NCBI GenBank assembly: GCA_030015575.1
Contig: CM057351.1
Span: 3,244,001-3,308,000 of the forward strand
From: Agapanthus africanus
Lineage: Eukaryota > Streptophyta > Magnoliopsida > Asparagales > Amaryllidaceae
Length of the DNA: 64,000 nucleotides
Reading direction: 5' to 3'
In this document: positions 46,911-56,666 of the stretch, piece after piece
Layout of the letters: each line of letters begins with the position of its first letter
Position numbering within the stretch: position 1 is the first letter of the stretch
Notes under the pieces: generated by a model
Seen by the model: the letters and a program-made list of their open reading frames with translations, nothing else
Told to the model about the DNA's origin: nothing
Databases searched by the model: none
Made by a program: the position numbers and the translations under genes

Positions 46911-49900
46911 CTAAGGCCATGAACTGGCGTACCGAAGACCTATCATCTCGATCAGCCGCTCGAACTGAGTCTGGGGTAAGGCCTTGGTGAATGGATCTGC
47001 AGTGTTCTCTTCTGAAGCAACCCTCCGAACCTCGATCTCCTTGCGATCCACGATCTCCCTGATCAGGTGATACCGCCTCAAGATGTGCCTGGATCTCTGA
47101 TGGGACCTGGGTTCCTTTGCTAAAGCTATAGCCCCGTTGTTGTCGCAATACAGAGGTACTGGGTCAACAATGGACGGAACCACCTGAAGTTCTTTTAAGA
47201 ACTTCCTTATCCAGACAGCTTCTTTTGCGGCATCAGATGCAGCGATGTATTCCGCTTCCATAGTTGAGTCTGCAACGGTTTCCTGTTTGGAACTCTTCCA
47301 ACACACCGCCCCTCCATTGAGGGTAAAGACAAAACCCGACATGGACTTGGAATCATCCTTGTCACTCTGGAAGCTGGAGTCAGCAAAGGCCTCAATCTGG
47401 AGGTCTTTTCCGCCATACACCAAGAACATCTCCTTAGTCCTTCTCAGGTACTTGAGAATGTTCTTTACTGCTATCCAATGTTTCTCCCCAGGGTTTGACT
47501 GATACCGGCTTACTACACTCAGTGCATAAGCTACATCCGGTCTGGTACACAACATCGCATACATTATAGAGCCTACCGCAGAAGCGTAGGGTATAATAGA
47601 CATGCGATCCCTCTCCAAATCAGTCTTGGGAGACATCTCTTTAGAGAGGGTGATCCCGTGACAAGCCGGTAGGTTACCGCGCTTGGAATCTTCCATACTG
47701 AATCTTTTCAGTACGGTGTCGATGTACCTGGACTGTGAAAGTCCTAATATCCTCTTGGATCTATCACGATGGATCCGGATCCCCAGGATGTAAGAGGCAT
47801 CACCCAGGTCTTTCATGGAGAACCTGTGTGACAAGAAACCCTTGACAGATTGTAGCATAGGAATGTCATTTCCTATTAAGAGAATGTCATCCACGTATAA
47901 AACAAGGAATACTACAGTTCTCGCTACAAATCTACTATAGATGCATGGTTCATCTGGATTTTTGATAAAGTCAAATTCCTTGACCGTCTCATCAAAACAG
48001 ATGTTCCAACTCCGCGATGCCTGCTTTAGTCCATAGATGGACTTAAGCAACTTGCACACCTTTCCGCTGCTCCCACTCTGAATGAAACCCTCTGGCTGAT
48101 CCATATAGACACACTCCTCTAAACTTCCATTTAGAAAAGCGGTTTTTACGTCCATCTGCCAAATCTCATAATCGTGGAAGGCAGCAATGGCAAGAAGGAT
48201 CCGAATGGATTTCAGCATAGCCACTGGAGAAAAGGTTTCGTCATAGTCCAAGCCAGGTCTTTGACGGAAACCCTTTGCTACAAGTCTAGCTTTATAGGTC
48301 TCAACCTGTCCATCTACACCAATCTTCCTTTTGAAGATCCACTTGCATCCTACGGGTTTTACCCCGTCTGGAGCAATGTCCAACATCCATACTTTGTTGG
48401 TGTACATGGACTCCATTTCGGTCCGCATTGCATCCAGCCATTTTACCGAGTCAACGCTCTGAACGGCCTGCTGGAAGCTAGTAGGCTCATCATAACCTAT
48501 GATGCAATCCTCTCGATCCCCGTCTATGAGAAAACCGAAGTATCTCTCGGGCGGATGAGACTGCCTACTACTCCTGCGGAGCGGCGTAGGAATGTCCTGT
48601 TCTTTTGAACCCTCTGGTTCCTCTAAGCTTTCAGTAATAGCTCGTGGTTCTGGAATTTCTTCCAGTTCTACTGTGCTCCCACTTATCTGGTTTTCCAAAA
48701 ACTCAGTTTCCAAGAAGTAGGCATGACGAGAAACAAGAACTTTTTGTTCCTCTTCACAGTAGAAGAAATATCCCTTGGAGTTCTTTGGATATCCCACGAA
48801 CTTACACTGTACTGAGCGTGCCTCGAGCTTGTCCGCATGCTGCTTTTTAACAAAAGCTGGACATCCCCATGTCTTAATGTGCTTAAGATAGGGTCTCTTC
48901 CCACTCCACATCTCATATGGTGTAGTAGGCACAGTCTTAGTAGGAACTCGGTTCAAAAGGTACGTAGCTGATTCTAGCGCATACCCCCAGAATGATCGCG
49001 GTAACTCAGCGTTACTCATCATGGACCGTACCATATCCAATAGGGTTCGGTTCCGTCTCTCCGATACACCGTTGTGCTGCGGAGTGTATGGAGGAGTAAG
49101 CTGAGAGAGAATCCCATTCTCTTTTAAGTAATTTAGGAACTCGGCACTTAAGTATTCTCCACCTCGATCCGATCTTAGAATCTTGATACTTTTGCCGGTC
49201 TGTTTCTCTACTTCATTCTTATATTCCTGGAACTTTTCAAAAGCCTCGGACTTATGTTTCATTAAGAAGACATAACCGTACCTTGAAAAATCATCCGTAA
49301 AAGTAATGAAGTAAGAGTAACCGCTTCGCGCATGTGTAGACATTGGACCGCACACGTCGCTGTGTACGAGTCCCAAGAGCTCGCTCGCTCTTTCTCCGTG
49401 TCCAGTGAACGGAGTCTTTGTCATCTTTCCCATGAGACAAGATTCACAAGTGGCATAAGACTGATACTCGAACGGATCCAAGTATCCTTCTTTATGTAAC
49501 TTAGTCAACCGTGTCTCATTGATGTGACCCAGTCTACAATGCCATAAGAAAGCCTGATTAATATCTGGTGACTTTCTTTTGTGTGTATTCTGGACATTGA
49601 AAATCTGTGGTTGGTTCAATACGTATATACCATTGCTCAGTGTACCTGACCCAATCATAACTTGATTAAGGTGAATGTTTACAACATTACTTACAAACGC
49701 AAATTCATAACCTTCTTTAGAAACCAAAGATACAGAAATGATATTACAAGTTGCGTTGGGTACAAAAAAGCAATTACGCAAAACCAAAACATGCCCATCT
49801 GACATTCCCAGGTGATAGTCCCCCACGGCTTTAGCGTCCATGCTAGCTCCGTTTGCAACTCTGAGGATCATGTCACCTGCCTTCAAAACACTACGGTTTC

Positions 49901-50861
49901 TCAACGCCTGCAAAGAATTACAGATATGAGATCCTGATCCGGTATCCAATACCCAGGAAGTAGAGTTTATAGAAAGACAGTTTTCAATAACATACACACC
50001 TGAAGCTGAAGCTGCAACCTGCTTCAGTTCCTGTGTCCTGGCTTTCCAAGCTCTGCAATCTTTCTTCCAGTGTCCACTCTTATGACAATAGAAGCACTCT
50101 TCCTTTCCAACAAGCTTCCCCGCAATCTTTGTTGCCTTTTCCTTTCCCTTCGCACCCACTTTACTAACACCGCCTCTTGGTTTGGCGGGGGCTTTCTTCC
50201 TCTTTCCCTTGGCTTTCGCCTTGGACCTAGAGGAAGAAGATCCTCCTACAAACAAAGCGGGTGTTTCCCTACCCTTCTGTAGGGTGCCCTCTGCGCTCCT
50301 CAGCAGGTTGAGGAGTTCTGAAAGTTCAACTTCCTTTTCTTGCAAGTTGAAGTTCAGTATGAACTGGGCGTAAGTGGATGGAAGGGACTGGAGAATTATA
50401 TCCGTATAGAGTTCACTGTCCAACGTGGTCCCAAGTTCCGCGAGCTCCTCAGTGTAGCCAATCATCTTAAGCACGTGGTCCGCTACCGATGATCCGACGG
50501 CCAACTTTGTCGAAAATAACTTCTTCGACACTTCGTATCTTGCGATACGAGACTGCTCTCCATACAGTTCTTTTGTATGAAGAAATATGGATTCCAAGTC
50601 CATATTCTCGTGCCTCCTCTGATGGTCGTTGTCCATCGAGGCAAGTACGAGGCATCTGGCCTTCGCGCTGTCAATCTCCCAAGTCTTACGGATTTCCTTA
50701 TCCGCGACGCTGGAGGTGGGACCTGGGACGGGGGGAGCTTTGGTGGTAAGAAGATACCCCAGCTTGTCGTAAGAGATTGCCAATTTGACATTCCTGAGCC
50801 AATCTTTGTAGTTTGGCCCTGTCAATATGTTTTTATCTAGAAGTAACTTAAGTCCAGTCAT
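46911..50861 (-). CDS. Copia-2 gag-pol polyprotein
   Basis: A complete Ty1/copia polyprotein of 1316 residues in a single frame from a true ATG to TAG. Domains by residue: gag about 1-250; zinc knuckle CFYCHKSGHWKKDC 256-269; aspartic protease motif VLDTGSGSH with D306; pre-integrase HHCC region H441, H446, C472, C475; integrase D502, D565 (LRSDRGGEY) and E601 (NGVSERRNRT); reverse transcriptase with WQMDVKTAFLNG (D904) and YVDD 989-992; RNase H with D1161, E1204 and D1240. Copia order (integrase before RT) is clear. It would form particles, copy the element RNA primed by initiator Met tRNA, and integrate the cDNA. All catalytic residues I can check are present and the length is normal for plant copia. 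gag and pol are one frame, so the gag excess must come from another mechanism such as splicing or processing. Confidence 0.97.
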   Translation of the reverse strand: MTGLKLLLDKNILTGPNYKDWLRNVKLAISYDKLGYLLTTKAPPVPGPTSSVADKEIRKTWEIDSAKARCLVLASMDNDHQRRHENMDLESIFLHTKELYGEQSRIARYEVSKKLFSTKLAVGSSVADHVLKMIGYTEELAELGTTLDSELYTDIILQSLPSTYAQFILNFNLQEKEVELSELLNLLRSAEGTLQKGRETPALFVGGSSSSRSKAKAKGKRKKAPAKPRGGVSKVGAKGKEKATKIAGKLVGKEECFYCHKSGHWKKDCRAWKARTQELKQVAASASGVYVIENCLSINSTSWVLDTGSGSHICNSLQALRNRSVLKAGDMILRVANGASMDAKAVGDYHLGMSDGHVLVLRNCFFVPNATCNIISVSLVSKEGYEFAFVSNVVNIHLNQVMIGSGTLSNGIYVLNQPQIFNVQNTHKRKSPDINQAFLWHCRLGHINETRLTKLHKEGYLDPFEYQSYATCESCLMGKMTKTPFTGHGERASELLGLVHSDVCGPMSTHARSGYSYFITFTDDFSRYGYVFLMKHKSEAFEKFQEYKNEVEKQTGKSIKILRSDRGGEYLSAEFLNYLKENGILSQLTPPYTPQHNGVSERRNRTLLDMVRSMMSNAELPRSFWGYALESATYLLNRVPTKTVPTTPYEMWSGKRPYLKHIKTWGCPAFVKKQHADKLEARSVQCKFVGYPKNSKGYFFYCEEEQKVLVSRHAYFLETEFLENQISGSTVELEEIPEPRAITESLEEPEGSKEQDIPTPLRRSSRQSHPPERYFGFLIDGDREDCIIGYDEPTSFQQAVQSVDSVKWLDAMRTEMESMYTNKVWMLDIAPDGVKPVGCKWIFKRKIGVDGQVETYKARLVAKGFRQRPGLDYDETFSPVAMLKSIRILLAIAAFHDYEIWQMDVKTAFLNGSLEECVYMDQPEGFIQSGSSGKVCKLLKSIYGLKQASRSWNICFDETVKEFDFIKNPDEPCIYSRFVARTVVFLVLYVDDILLIGNDIPMLQSVKGFLSHRFSMKDLGDASYILGIRIHRDRSKRILGLSQSRYIDTVLKRFSMEDSKRGNLPACHGITLSKEMSPKTDLERDRMSIIPYASAVGSIMYAMLCTRPDVAYALSVVSRYQSNPGEKHWIAVKNILKYLRRTKEMFLVYGGKDLQIEAFADSSFQSDKDDSKSMSGFVFTLNGGAVCWKSSKQETVADSTMEAEYIAASDAAKEAVWIRKFLKELQVVPSIVDPVPLYCDNNGAIALAKEPRSHQRSRHILRRYHLIREIVDRKEIEVRRVASEENTADPFTKALPQTQFERLIEMIGLRYASSWP

Positions 50862-50875
50862 TTCGAATTTGGTCG

Positions 50876-50895
50876 CTGCAGGGGGGAGAGAAGAA
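50876..50895 (-). promoter_or_regulatory. Possible 3' splice site before gag, copia-2
   Basis: The minus strand reads TTCTCTCCCCCCTGCAG followed by CGACC, 14 nt before the ATG. The same arrangement is in copia-1 (13 nt before ATG). A leader intron ending here is inferred. Confidence 0.4.
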
Positions 50896-51365
50896 ACACT
50901 TTAGCACGATGCTCTTGCAAGTTTAGAATGGTTTTTAATTTGTCTAAACAGGATGGCTCCCACTGTCTCTCGAATCCCTCCTCAAACCACAAAGGAAGAA
51001 TTAGCAGGGATCAATCCCACCGCACAATACTTGCTTAACCGTTCAGCCAGGCCAGTGTCGGTACTTCGAGGGAGGTTTTCCAACGCTTTCGCGAAGTTCC
51101 TTAATTAAATAACCTCTTTTCCCTGGGGGCGTAGCCCCGCTAACACCTTTCTAGGCACCTACTAGGTTTATAGCATTGATCGTTTAGTGAGAAATTTCCC
51201 GAGGAGTAGCATATACTCACAGTAGGATCGGGATCCAAATATCATCGCGTGACGAAACTGAAGGAATCCTACCAGAATCACCACACTCCAAATGGTATGC
51301 AAATCTAGCAAGTTTCAGTACTTATGAAACTCCCGATGTGGATTTTTGCCCCATGCTCTTATGAC

Positions 51366-51561
51366 CTTGACTTTGGCCAACAAATCATAAGTCACATGTC
51401 AAGTTCTACCCGTCGTTCTCCAGGTTAATTTGAATCCACCCGTACCTACCCTTGACTTTGGCCAACAAGGCAGTACGACTGTTCCAAACCAACGCATCTA
51501 TCTATGCTGCACATGAATACCCAATAGCTACCAATCACTATGCCTTGACTTTGGCCAACAA
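51366..51561 (-). repeat. Three CTTGACTTTGGCCAACAA repeats in leader
   Basis: Copies at 51366, 51451 and 51544. The sister leaders have three or more copies at the same place with a different core: CTTGACTAAGGGCCAACAA (copia-1, reverse strand) and TTGACGGAGGCCAAA (element A). Confidence 0.8.
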
Positions 51562-52601
51562 ACACAGCTTGAATACTATTGACTATTCATGTGAAACGAC
51601 GGAGGGCTACGAATGGTTTTGGTAAAACCGTGAACGTAGTGAACTTGATATGATCGATGGAACGAGATAGCTTTTAGAAGGAGTGGCTCAATCTCCGCGT
51701 TTAAAAGTTAGTTTTGAAAAGAACCGAGTGGTTTTTCGAAAGTGTTCCAACGATTTTAACTTGGTTTATTATCTTGCATTAGTTCTTTTAATGCGTGATA
51801 TTCTTGCATTAGTTCTTTTAATGCGTCCCATCATTTAATCCTACCATTGCAGAAAACAACCAAAATATGACGTACGCTTATGCCATTCGCATTCGCCACG
51901 GGGTCCCGTCATCACTCGTTAGGTTACTTAACTAACGACAGAGCGGGGGCTGGGCTAGCGCGGCTGTAAAACATAAGCAACGCCTAAATAGAAAGCAATG
52001 ATAGACATTACAGATCACAGATGAATACATTGGATATACTAGCAATCCGCAATCCTTTCGAGCCTGCAACGAAAAGCGGATTACACGGTCGCGGTGAATA
52101 GCCAAATACCCCACCCAAGACCCCTACGGGTGCGGCAAACTACCCGCCAAGTACCCGGTAGTTTGTGCACCCCTCCATGGGTCTATCCTAGGAGCAAAAA
52201 CAGTAAAAAGAATTATACAATGACGGCTACAACCCCGACCCGGTTGTGCGGCCAAACAAATAATAATATTACATCAATTTACATTTACAATGAATGAAAG
52301 AAAAACAAAAGCTCATCTCACATCCACCCCGGCTATTCACCCGCGACAGTCCAACACATTCATATACACAATCCAATATCAAACACAGATCATGTATAAC
52401 CCCGACTAATCGACCTATAGCGATTAGCCGACGTTCAATACATGCAAGCATCACAGATATAACCATCATAGTCAAAGTGCAGTGAAGTTCGGAAAAAAAT
52501 ACGGAATTATAGGACCCCAAAAGTGAATTTCAGTTCTGGAAAATCTGGGCACATATAATATATTTTAAAAATCCCAAAACCAACACAGACACACACTGCA
52601 C

Positions 52602-52706
52602 GAAAAACGATGCACAGAAGACGACAAACCGCGGCGCTTCCGCGGCACATGCCTACCTCGTGCGGCGGAAGCGCGGCGGTTTGAACGAATAACTGCATCG
52701 TTTTTC
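52602..52706 (-). other. Long stem-loop in copia-2 leader
   Basis: Outer arms GAAAAACGATGCA (52602-52614) and TGCATCGTTTTTC (52694-52706) pair perfectly over 13 bp. Inner 23-nt arms (52626-52648 and 52660-52682) pair at all but a few positions around an 11-nt loop, with equal 11-nt spacers on both sides. It lies 169 nt from the primer site, in the same place as in copia-1. Confidence 0.75.
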
Positions 52707-52874
52707 TTGGGTGTTCACACAAAACCCTGAGCCGAATTTACAAGTATAAAGAATTTCATTTAGAGCAGAAAACATTTCAACAGAAACTTAGGGTTTTGTT
52801 TTTCCGGTTTTGTGATTTTTTTCGGTTCCGAACTTCGTTACACTTCACTACCAAGCTAGTTTAAGTTTAGTTAG

Positions 52875-52886
52875 GCTCTGATACCA
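52875..52886 (-). other. tRNA primer binding site of copia-2
   Basis: The complement of TGGTATCAGAGC, one base from the 5' LTR at 52888. Confidence 0.95.
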
Positions 52887-52887
52887 C

Positions 52888-54978
52888 TGTAAGTCCACGT
52901 TGCGACCCCCGGTTCTTACGGGGAGGCGGAAACGATATAAAAATCAAATTTTTAGCGCAAGGGGCAACATGGACTAAGCAAAGTCGGGATCTTTAACTAA
53001 ACTAAAACTAGCATACTAAGCTAAAGAGAGTTAGCTACTCGGATGAAGATGATTATACCTAAACTTGAACTCCTTCTTCTTCAAACTTTGTAGAGGTTGA
53101 TGGTTCTCTTTTTGTCGCCTTCTTCCGTCGAAGATGGATCCACCTCGAGAGTTCAACCTTTGGGCTCTTCCTCGTGCTTTGAGTGAACTAGGGTTTCCGG
53201 CTTGCTAAACCTTGAACCTAGAATGAGTAGAGAGAGTCTAAGGGGTGCTTTTCTTTTTAAAGAGAAGGATTCTCAACACATGAGAAGGTTTCTCTTTAGC
53301 TAGAGGAAGAAGAAGATGAAGTGAAGAGAGAGAATCAATATGATAGAAAATGAGCTATCCTTTTTCTTTCTTGCAACCATAATGCAAAAGAAAAAGAATT
53401 ATCAATAATAATAATGAAAATGAAAAGGTTGATGGAAAGTTTTAGAATGACCATTATCATTTCAAACATTAAATGAATTTGCTAGAATCAAAGAGCATCT
53501 TTCTTTTGTAATGATGATGGTCAAAACTTCAACCATGGTCAACAAGTCAACCATGGTCAACAAGTCAACAAAAACCAACCATAACACAATTTCATTTTAT
53601 TATATATTATTAATTGATATAATACAAATCCATTAGGGTTTGGAAAAAGACGACTGTCAACTGTGCATACGCACCCGTTCCGAAACCCTAATGAAAGTCA
53701 TCTTCCTCCTCCTCAAAAACTGTGCATACACACCTGCATTCTTGTTCCGAGGAACATGAATACTGAGAGATAAAAGCAACCCCAAAACATATACCAGTAT
53801 CTGGCTCAAACCAGAGCCTGCCAGTATAAACCGTCCGGACTCCAAACGTGCACAAGTGCGCGGATGAGAACGAACCCTGTCGCAAAACCATGCGACCTCT
53901 ACTCTGTTTTGCCCAGAGGCGAATACCCTCTGTGTGGGACTCTAAAGACTCGACACTACGCTGGCAGTGGGTTTAACCACAGACCGCAAGCGGCACTAGC
54001 TGTGCGTAACGGTCCCCAGGTAGATGCCGACAAGAAGGCTGACGAGGTGAAACCCCATCTGAACTCCTACTGAGTCTGAATGTGACATTCTCCGTACAGT
54101 CCGGTCTGTTCGTCTGATACATCGCATGTTGGGCCTAGGGGGCGGTAAAACGTCAGTCCCCCAATAGCGGTACAAGTCGTGTCGGAGTGAAGCCCAAAAC
54201 ACCCTGAGATAACACTGGAACCTACCAGTATATCTCGCTTGCCCTGGCCAGGGACTACTCGTGTAATGGCTCTCCTAGACACAGCGCGATGTCAACCCCC
54301 AATACCGGGAGAGACGAATCCTGTCTAACCGTCACTGCCTCCAAGTGCTTCGGGACTGCACCCAACCACCACCTGTTTGCACGACTCCTTTGAGCCGTGG
54401 TAGGGTAGTGATCAAAGTGCAGTGGGAACACACTCGAGGCGAAGTGCCAGTGTCAAGTCAGCGGACTAAGCTGTACTCATGTCACCTGGGAACTGATAAC
54501 TGACGATAGGTATAATACCAACCTTTCAGTTCCCGACGAGTCCTGTCCAGTGTACTCGTAACCCAACGAGCACCCGTATACTATCTCCAGTACGACGTAC
54601 TGATGGCTGTGGGACAGACCATCTCCCACACTGGGATGAGAAGCGCATACGCTAGTCTAATCCGGAGTATCGATGCCCTGTCTCGATAGTCCTACGACTA
54701 GGGACCTGTATAAGGATGTGCCTATAGATTACCCAGCCCCCACTAGTGTGACTGCCATCACAACGCTGGTAATCAAGCAAAGATCCTAAGGGCTCCACTA
54801 ATGCGTATAAGTGATATACTGAAATAAACACAAGTACACATTGAAGTAGAAACAAACCAAGTAGCATACTACTATATTGAGCAAGATTGTTTATACAAGG
54901 TGAATATCCCAAGCTTCCATCAAGTAATATACAAACTAGTATGATACAGTAATGGCCTCTAGGGCATATACACTAACA
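52888..54978 (-). repeat. Right (5') LTR of copia-2
   Basis: 2091 bp, nearly identical to the left LTR at a constant offset of 8082, followed by AATGT at 54979. Confidence 0.97.
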
Positions 54979-55059
54979 AATGTGACCTCACCTGTAGGGC
55001 AAAAAGTTTCATTCTTTTATATTTTTTTTTATTCTTTCCGTGATACTCTATCATTTCAG

Positions 55060-55300
55060 CTTTTTATATCGCGAAAATCGCGATTGCCCAATCATTTCGG
55101 CTATTTTCGCGGTGCCCAATCATTTCGGCTATTTTTCTTTTTACTCGCTGCTTTTTATTGCGAGTTGCCCAATCATTTCGGCTATTTTGCATGCATACAT
55201 TTTTACTTGCTGATTTTGTTTGCAAGTTGCCCCATCATTTCGGCTATTTCGTATGCATTTTTTTTTTGGCTCGCTGAGGTTTTTTTTCTCGCGGGTAGGG
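55060..55300. repeat. ATCATTTCGGCTATTT units with covarying stems
   Basis: Four or five copies of CCCAATCATTTCGGCTATTT. Between them are hairpins ATCGC/GCGAT (55069), ACTCGC/GCGAGT (55143-55148 with 55160-55165) and ACTTGC/GCAAGT (55205-55210 with 55222-55227). Confidence 0.75.
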
Positions 55301-55324
55301 AATTGGGGATCTGATCCCAATCTT

Positions 55325-55577
55325 GGCATCAGCATCGCTGCGACTGGAATATTTCCAGGAGCGAATCATCATTTGCCATGAAAGGACTTGGAATTTGATA
55401 CCGGTTTAGGCATCAGCATCGCTGCAACTGGGATATTGCCAGGAGCGAATCATCATTTGCCTTGAAAGGGCTTGGAATTTGATACCGGTTTAGGCATCAA
55501 CATCGCTGCAACTGGGATATTGCCAGGAGCGAATCATCATTTGCCTCTGTCGATGTTGAACAAAGGTGGCTTAGTAA
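55325..55577. repeat. 84-bp tandem repeat, three copies
   Basis: GGCATCARCATCGCTGC starts at 55325, 55409 and 55493; each unit continues with GCCAGGAGCGAATCATCATT. Confidence 0.9.
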
Positions 55578-55606
55578 ACAGGGTTAAGGGTCCTGTCGAC
55601 TAAGGC

Positions 55607-55784
55607 TTTTGACTTCATGAGCCGTAAGGTTCTCACAAAGGTATTTCTCCCTACAAGTCGTGAGGATCTTGTAGGTGTGTTTTCTCCTTGGGAATCGTGA
55701 GGATTCCTAAGTGTATATTCCCCTATAAGTCGTAAGGATCTTACAAAAGGGTTTTCTCCTTATAAGTCGAGAGGACTTATAAGG
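55607..55784. repeat. Hairpin block 2 (five units)
   Basis: Five units in the same loop order as block 1. Clear stems: CCTACAAG/CTTGTAGG (55650-55675), CTTGGGAA/TTCCTAAG (55687-55711), CCTTATAAG/CTTATAAGG (55758-55784, perfect 9 bp around TCGAGAGGA). Confidence 0.8.
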
Positions 55785-55957
55785 GTTGTTCACCATATGG
55801 ACATATCCCTAATCACGGGTGGGACTTTGCTGGGGAAATGTTTATTCGCGCCCGTGGATTGTATACAAGGGTCAATATTGAGCCACTTGTAGGGCAATAT
55901 CGAAGGTTGTGGGGGTTGCTTAAGAACAGGTTAAGGTTTCTGTAACTTAAGACTTTC

Positions 55958-56133
55958 AAATCTTATGAGCCGTGAGGGTCCCATAAGAGAGTTCTCCTTA
56001 CGAGTCGTGAGGATCTCGCAAGTGTATTTTCTGCTTAGGAATCGTGAGGATCCCTAAGTGTGTTGCTCCCTTGTGAGTCGTAAGGATCTCACGCAGGTGG
56101 TTTCTCCTTACAAGGTCGAGAGGATCCTGTAAG
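55958..56133. repeat. Hairpin block 3 (five units)
   Basis: Third block, same loop order. Stems include TCTTATG/CATAAGA (55961-55988), CTTACGAG/CTCGCAAG (55997-56022), CTTAGGAA/TCCCTAAG (56034-56058), TTGTGAG/CTCACGC and CTTACAAGG/CCTGTAAG (56107-56133). Confidence 0.8.
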
Positions 56134-56149
56134 TGTCTTTTAACGAGGT

Positions 56150-56410
56150 TGCGCCCTTTCGGGTTTTCACAAACACTCGCCGGTAGCCCTGCTGTTTTTA
56201 CTCACGGAGCCCTTTCGGGTTTTCATCCGTGCCCATTTTGCTTCTAGACATACCGTTTTTTTTGTTTTTTTTTATTCCTTTTTTTTCTCTTTTTTTTTTT
56301 AAAACGAGGTCGCGCCCTTTCGGGTTTTCACGAACACTCGCCGGTAGCCCTGCTGTTTTTACTCACGGAGTCTTTTTGGGTTTTCATCCGTGCCCATTTT
56401 ACTTGTGAAC
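56150..56410. repeat. ~156-bp repeat pair with poly-T
   Basis: Two copies of the CCTTTCGGGTTTTCACRAACA to GTTTTCATCCGTGCCCATTT text, separated by T-rich runs (56258-56300). Confidence 0.8.
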
Positions 56411-56666
56411 GTACCGTTTTTTGTTTTTTTTTACCACGTCAGCCTGAAGATGCTGCGGATTGGGAGTAGTTTAACGACGTTTCGGTCATTTGCAAGTTTT
56501 AGGACATTGCGGTCCGCCGTTAGTTTAAGGACGTTTCGGTCCGCCGTCGCCGTATTTGAGACGCATCTCTAGTTTACTGACTTTTCGGTCTATGGGGCTT
56601 TCCCTATGAATGAGCATGATGCCCCCGGCATATCCACCTTTTTCGAAGCATGTTGTTGTGGCGGGT

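Larger units (their letters stand above)
50862..52887 (-). other. Untranslated leader of copia-2
   Basis: 2026 bp between the 5' LTR and the gag ATG, with no convincing frame. It contains the primer site (52875-52886), a long stem-loop (52602-52706), three CTTGACTTTGGCCAACAA repeats (51366, 51451, 51544) and a pyrimidine tract plus CAG just before gag. It aligns with the leaders of copia-1 and A. Confidence 0.85.
44806..54978 (-). mobile_element. Copia-2: young, apparently intact Angela-like element
   Basis: A 10173-bp element with LTRs of equal length (2091 bp each), about six differences between them (all transitions by eye), perfect primer site, polypurine tract, an unbroken 1316-codon gag-pol and a perfect AATGT target duplication. 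It is inserted in the 3' non-coding region of element F. Everything needed for autonomous copia movement is present in sequence. The low LTR divergence makes it the youngest insertion in the window. Confidence 0.97.
54979..56666 (-). other. F 3' non-coding region, gag-proximal part
   Basis: Resumes element F after copia-2. No protein is recognisable. It holds CCCAATCATTTCGGCTATTT units with short hairpins (55060-55300), three 84-bp repeats (55325-55577), two five-hairpin blocks, a duplicated CCTTTCGGGTTTTCACRAACA unit (56157 and 56317), poly-T runs, and GGACGTTTCGGTCCGCC-type units near 56525. Confidence 0.75.

Noticed and set aside
46911-50861. The 1316-codon gene as a host gene
   Set aside because: Domain order, LTRs, primer site and target duplication identify it as a copia polyprotein.
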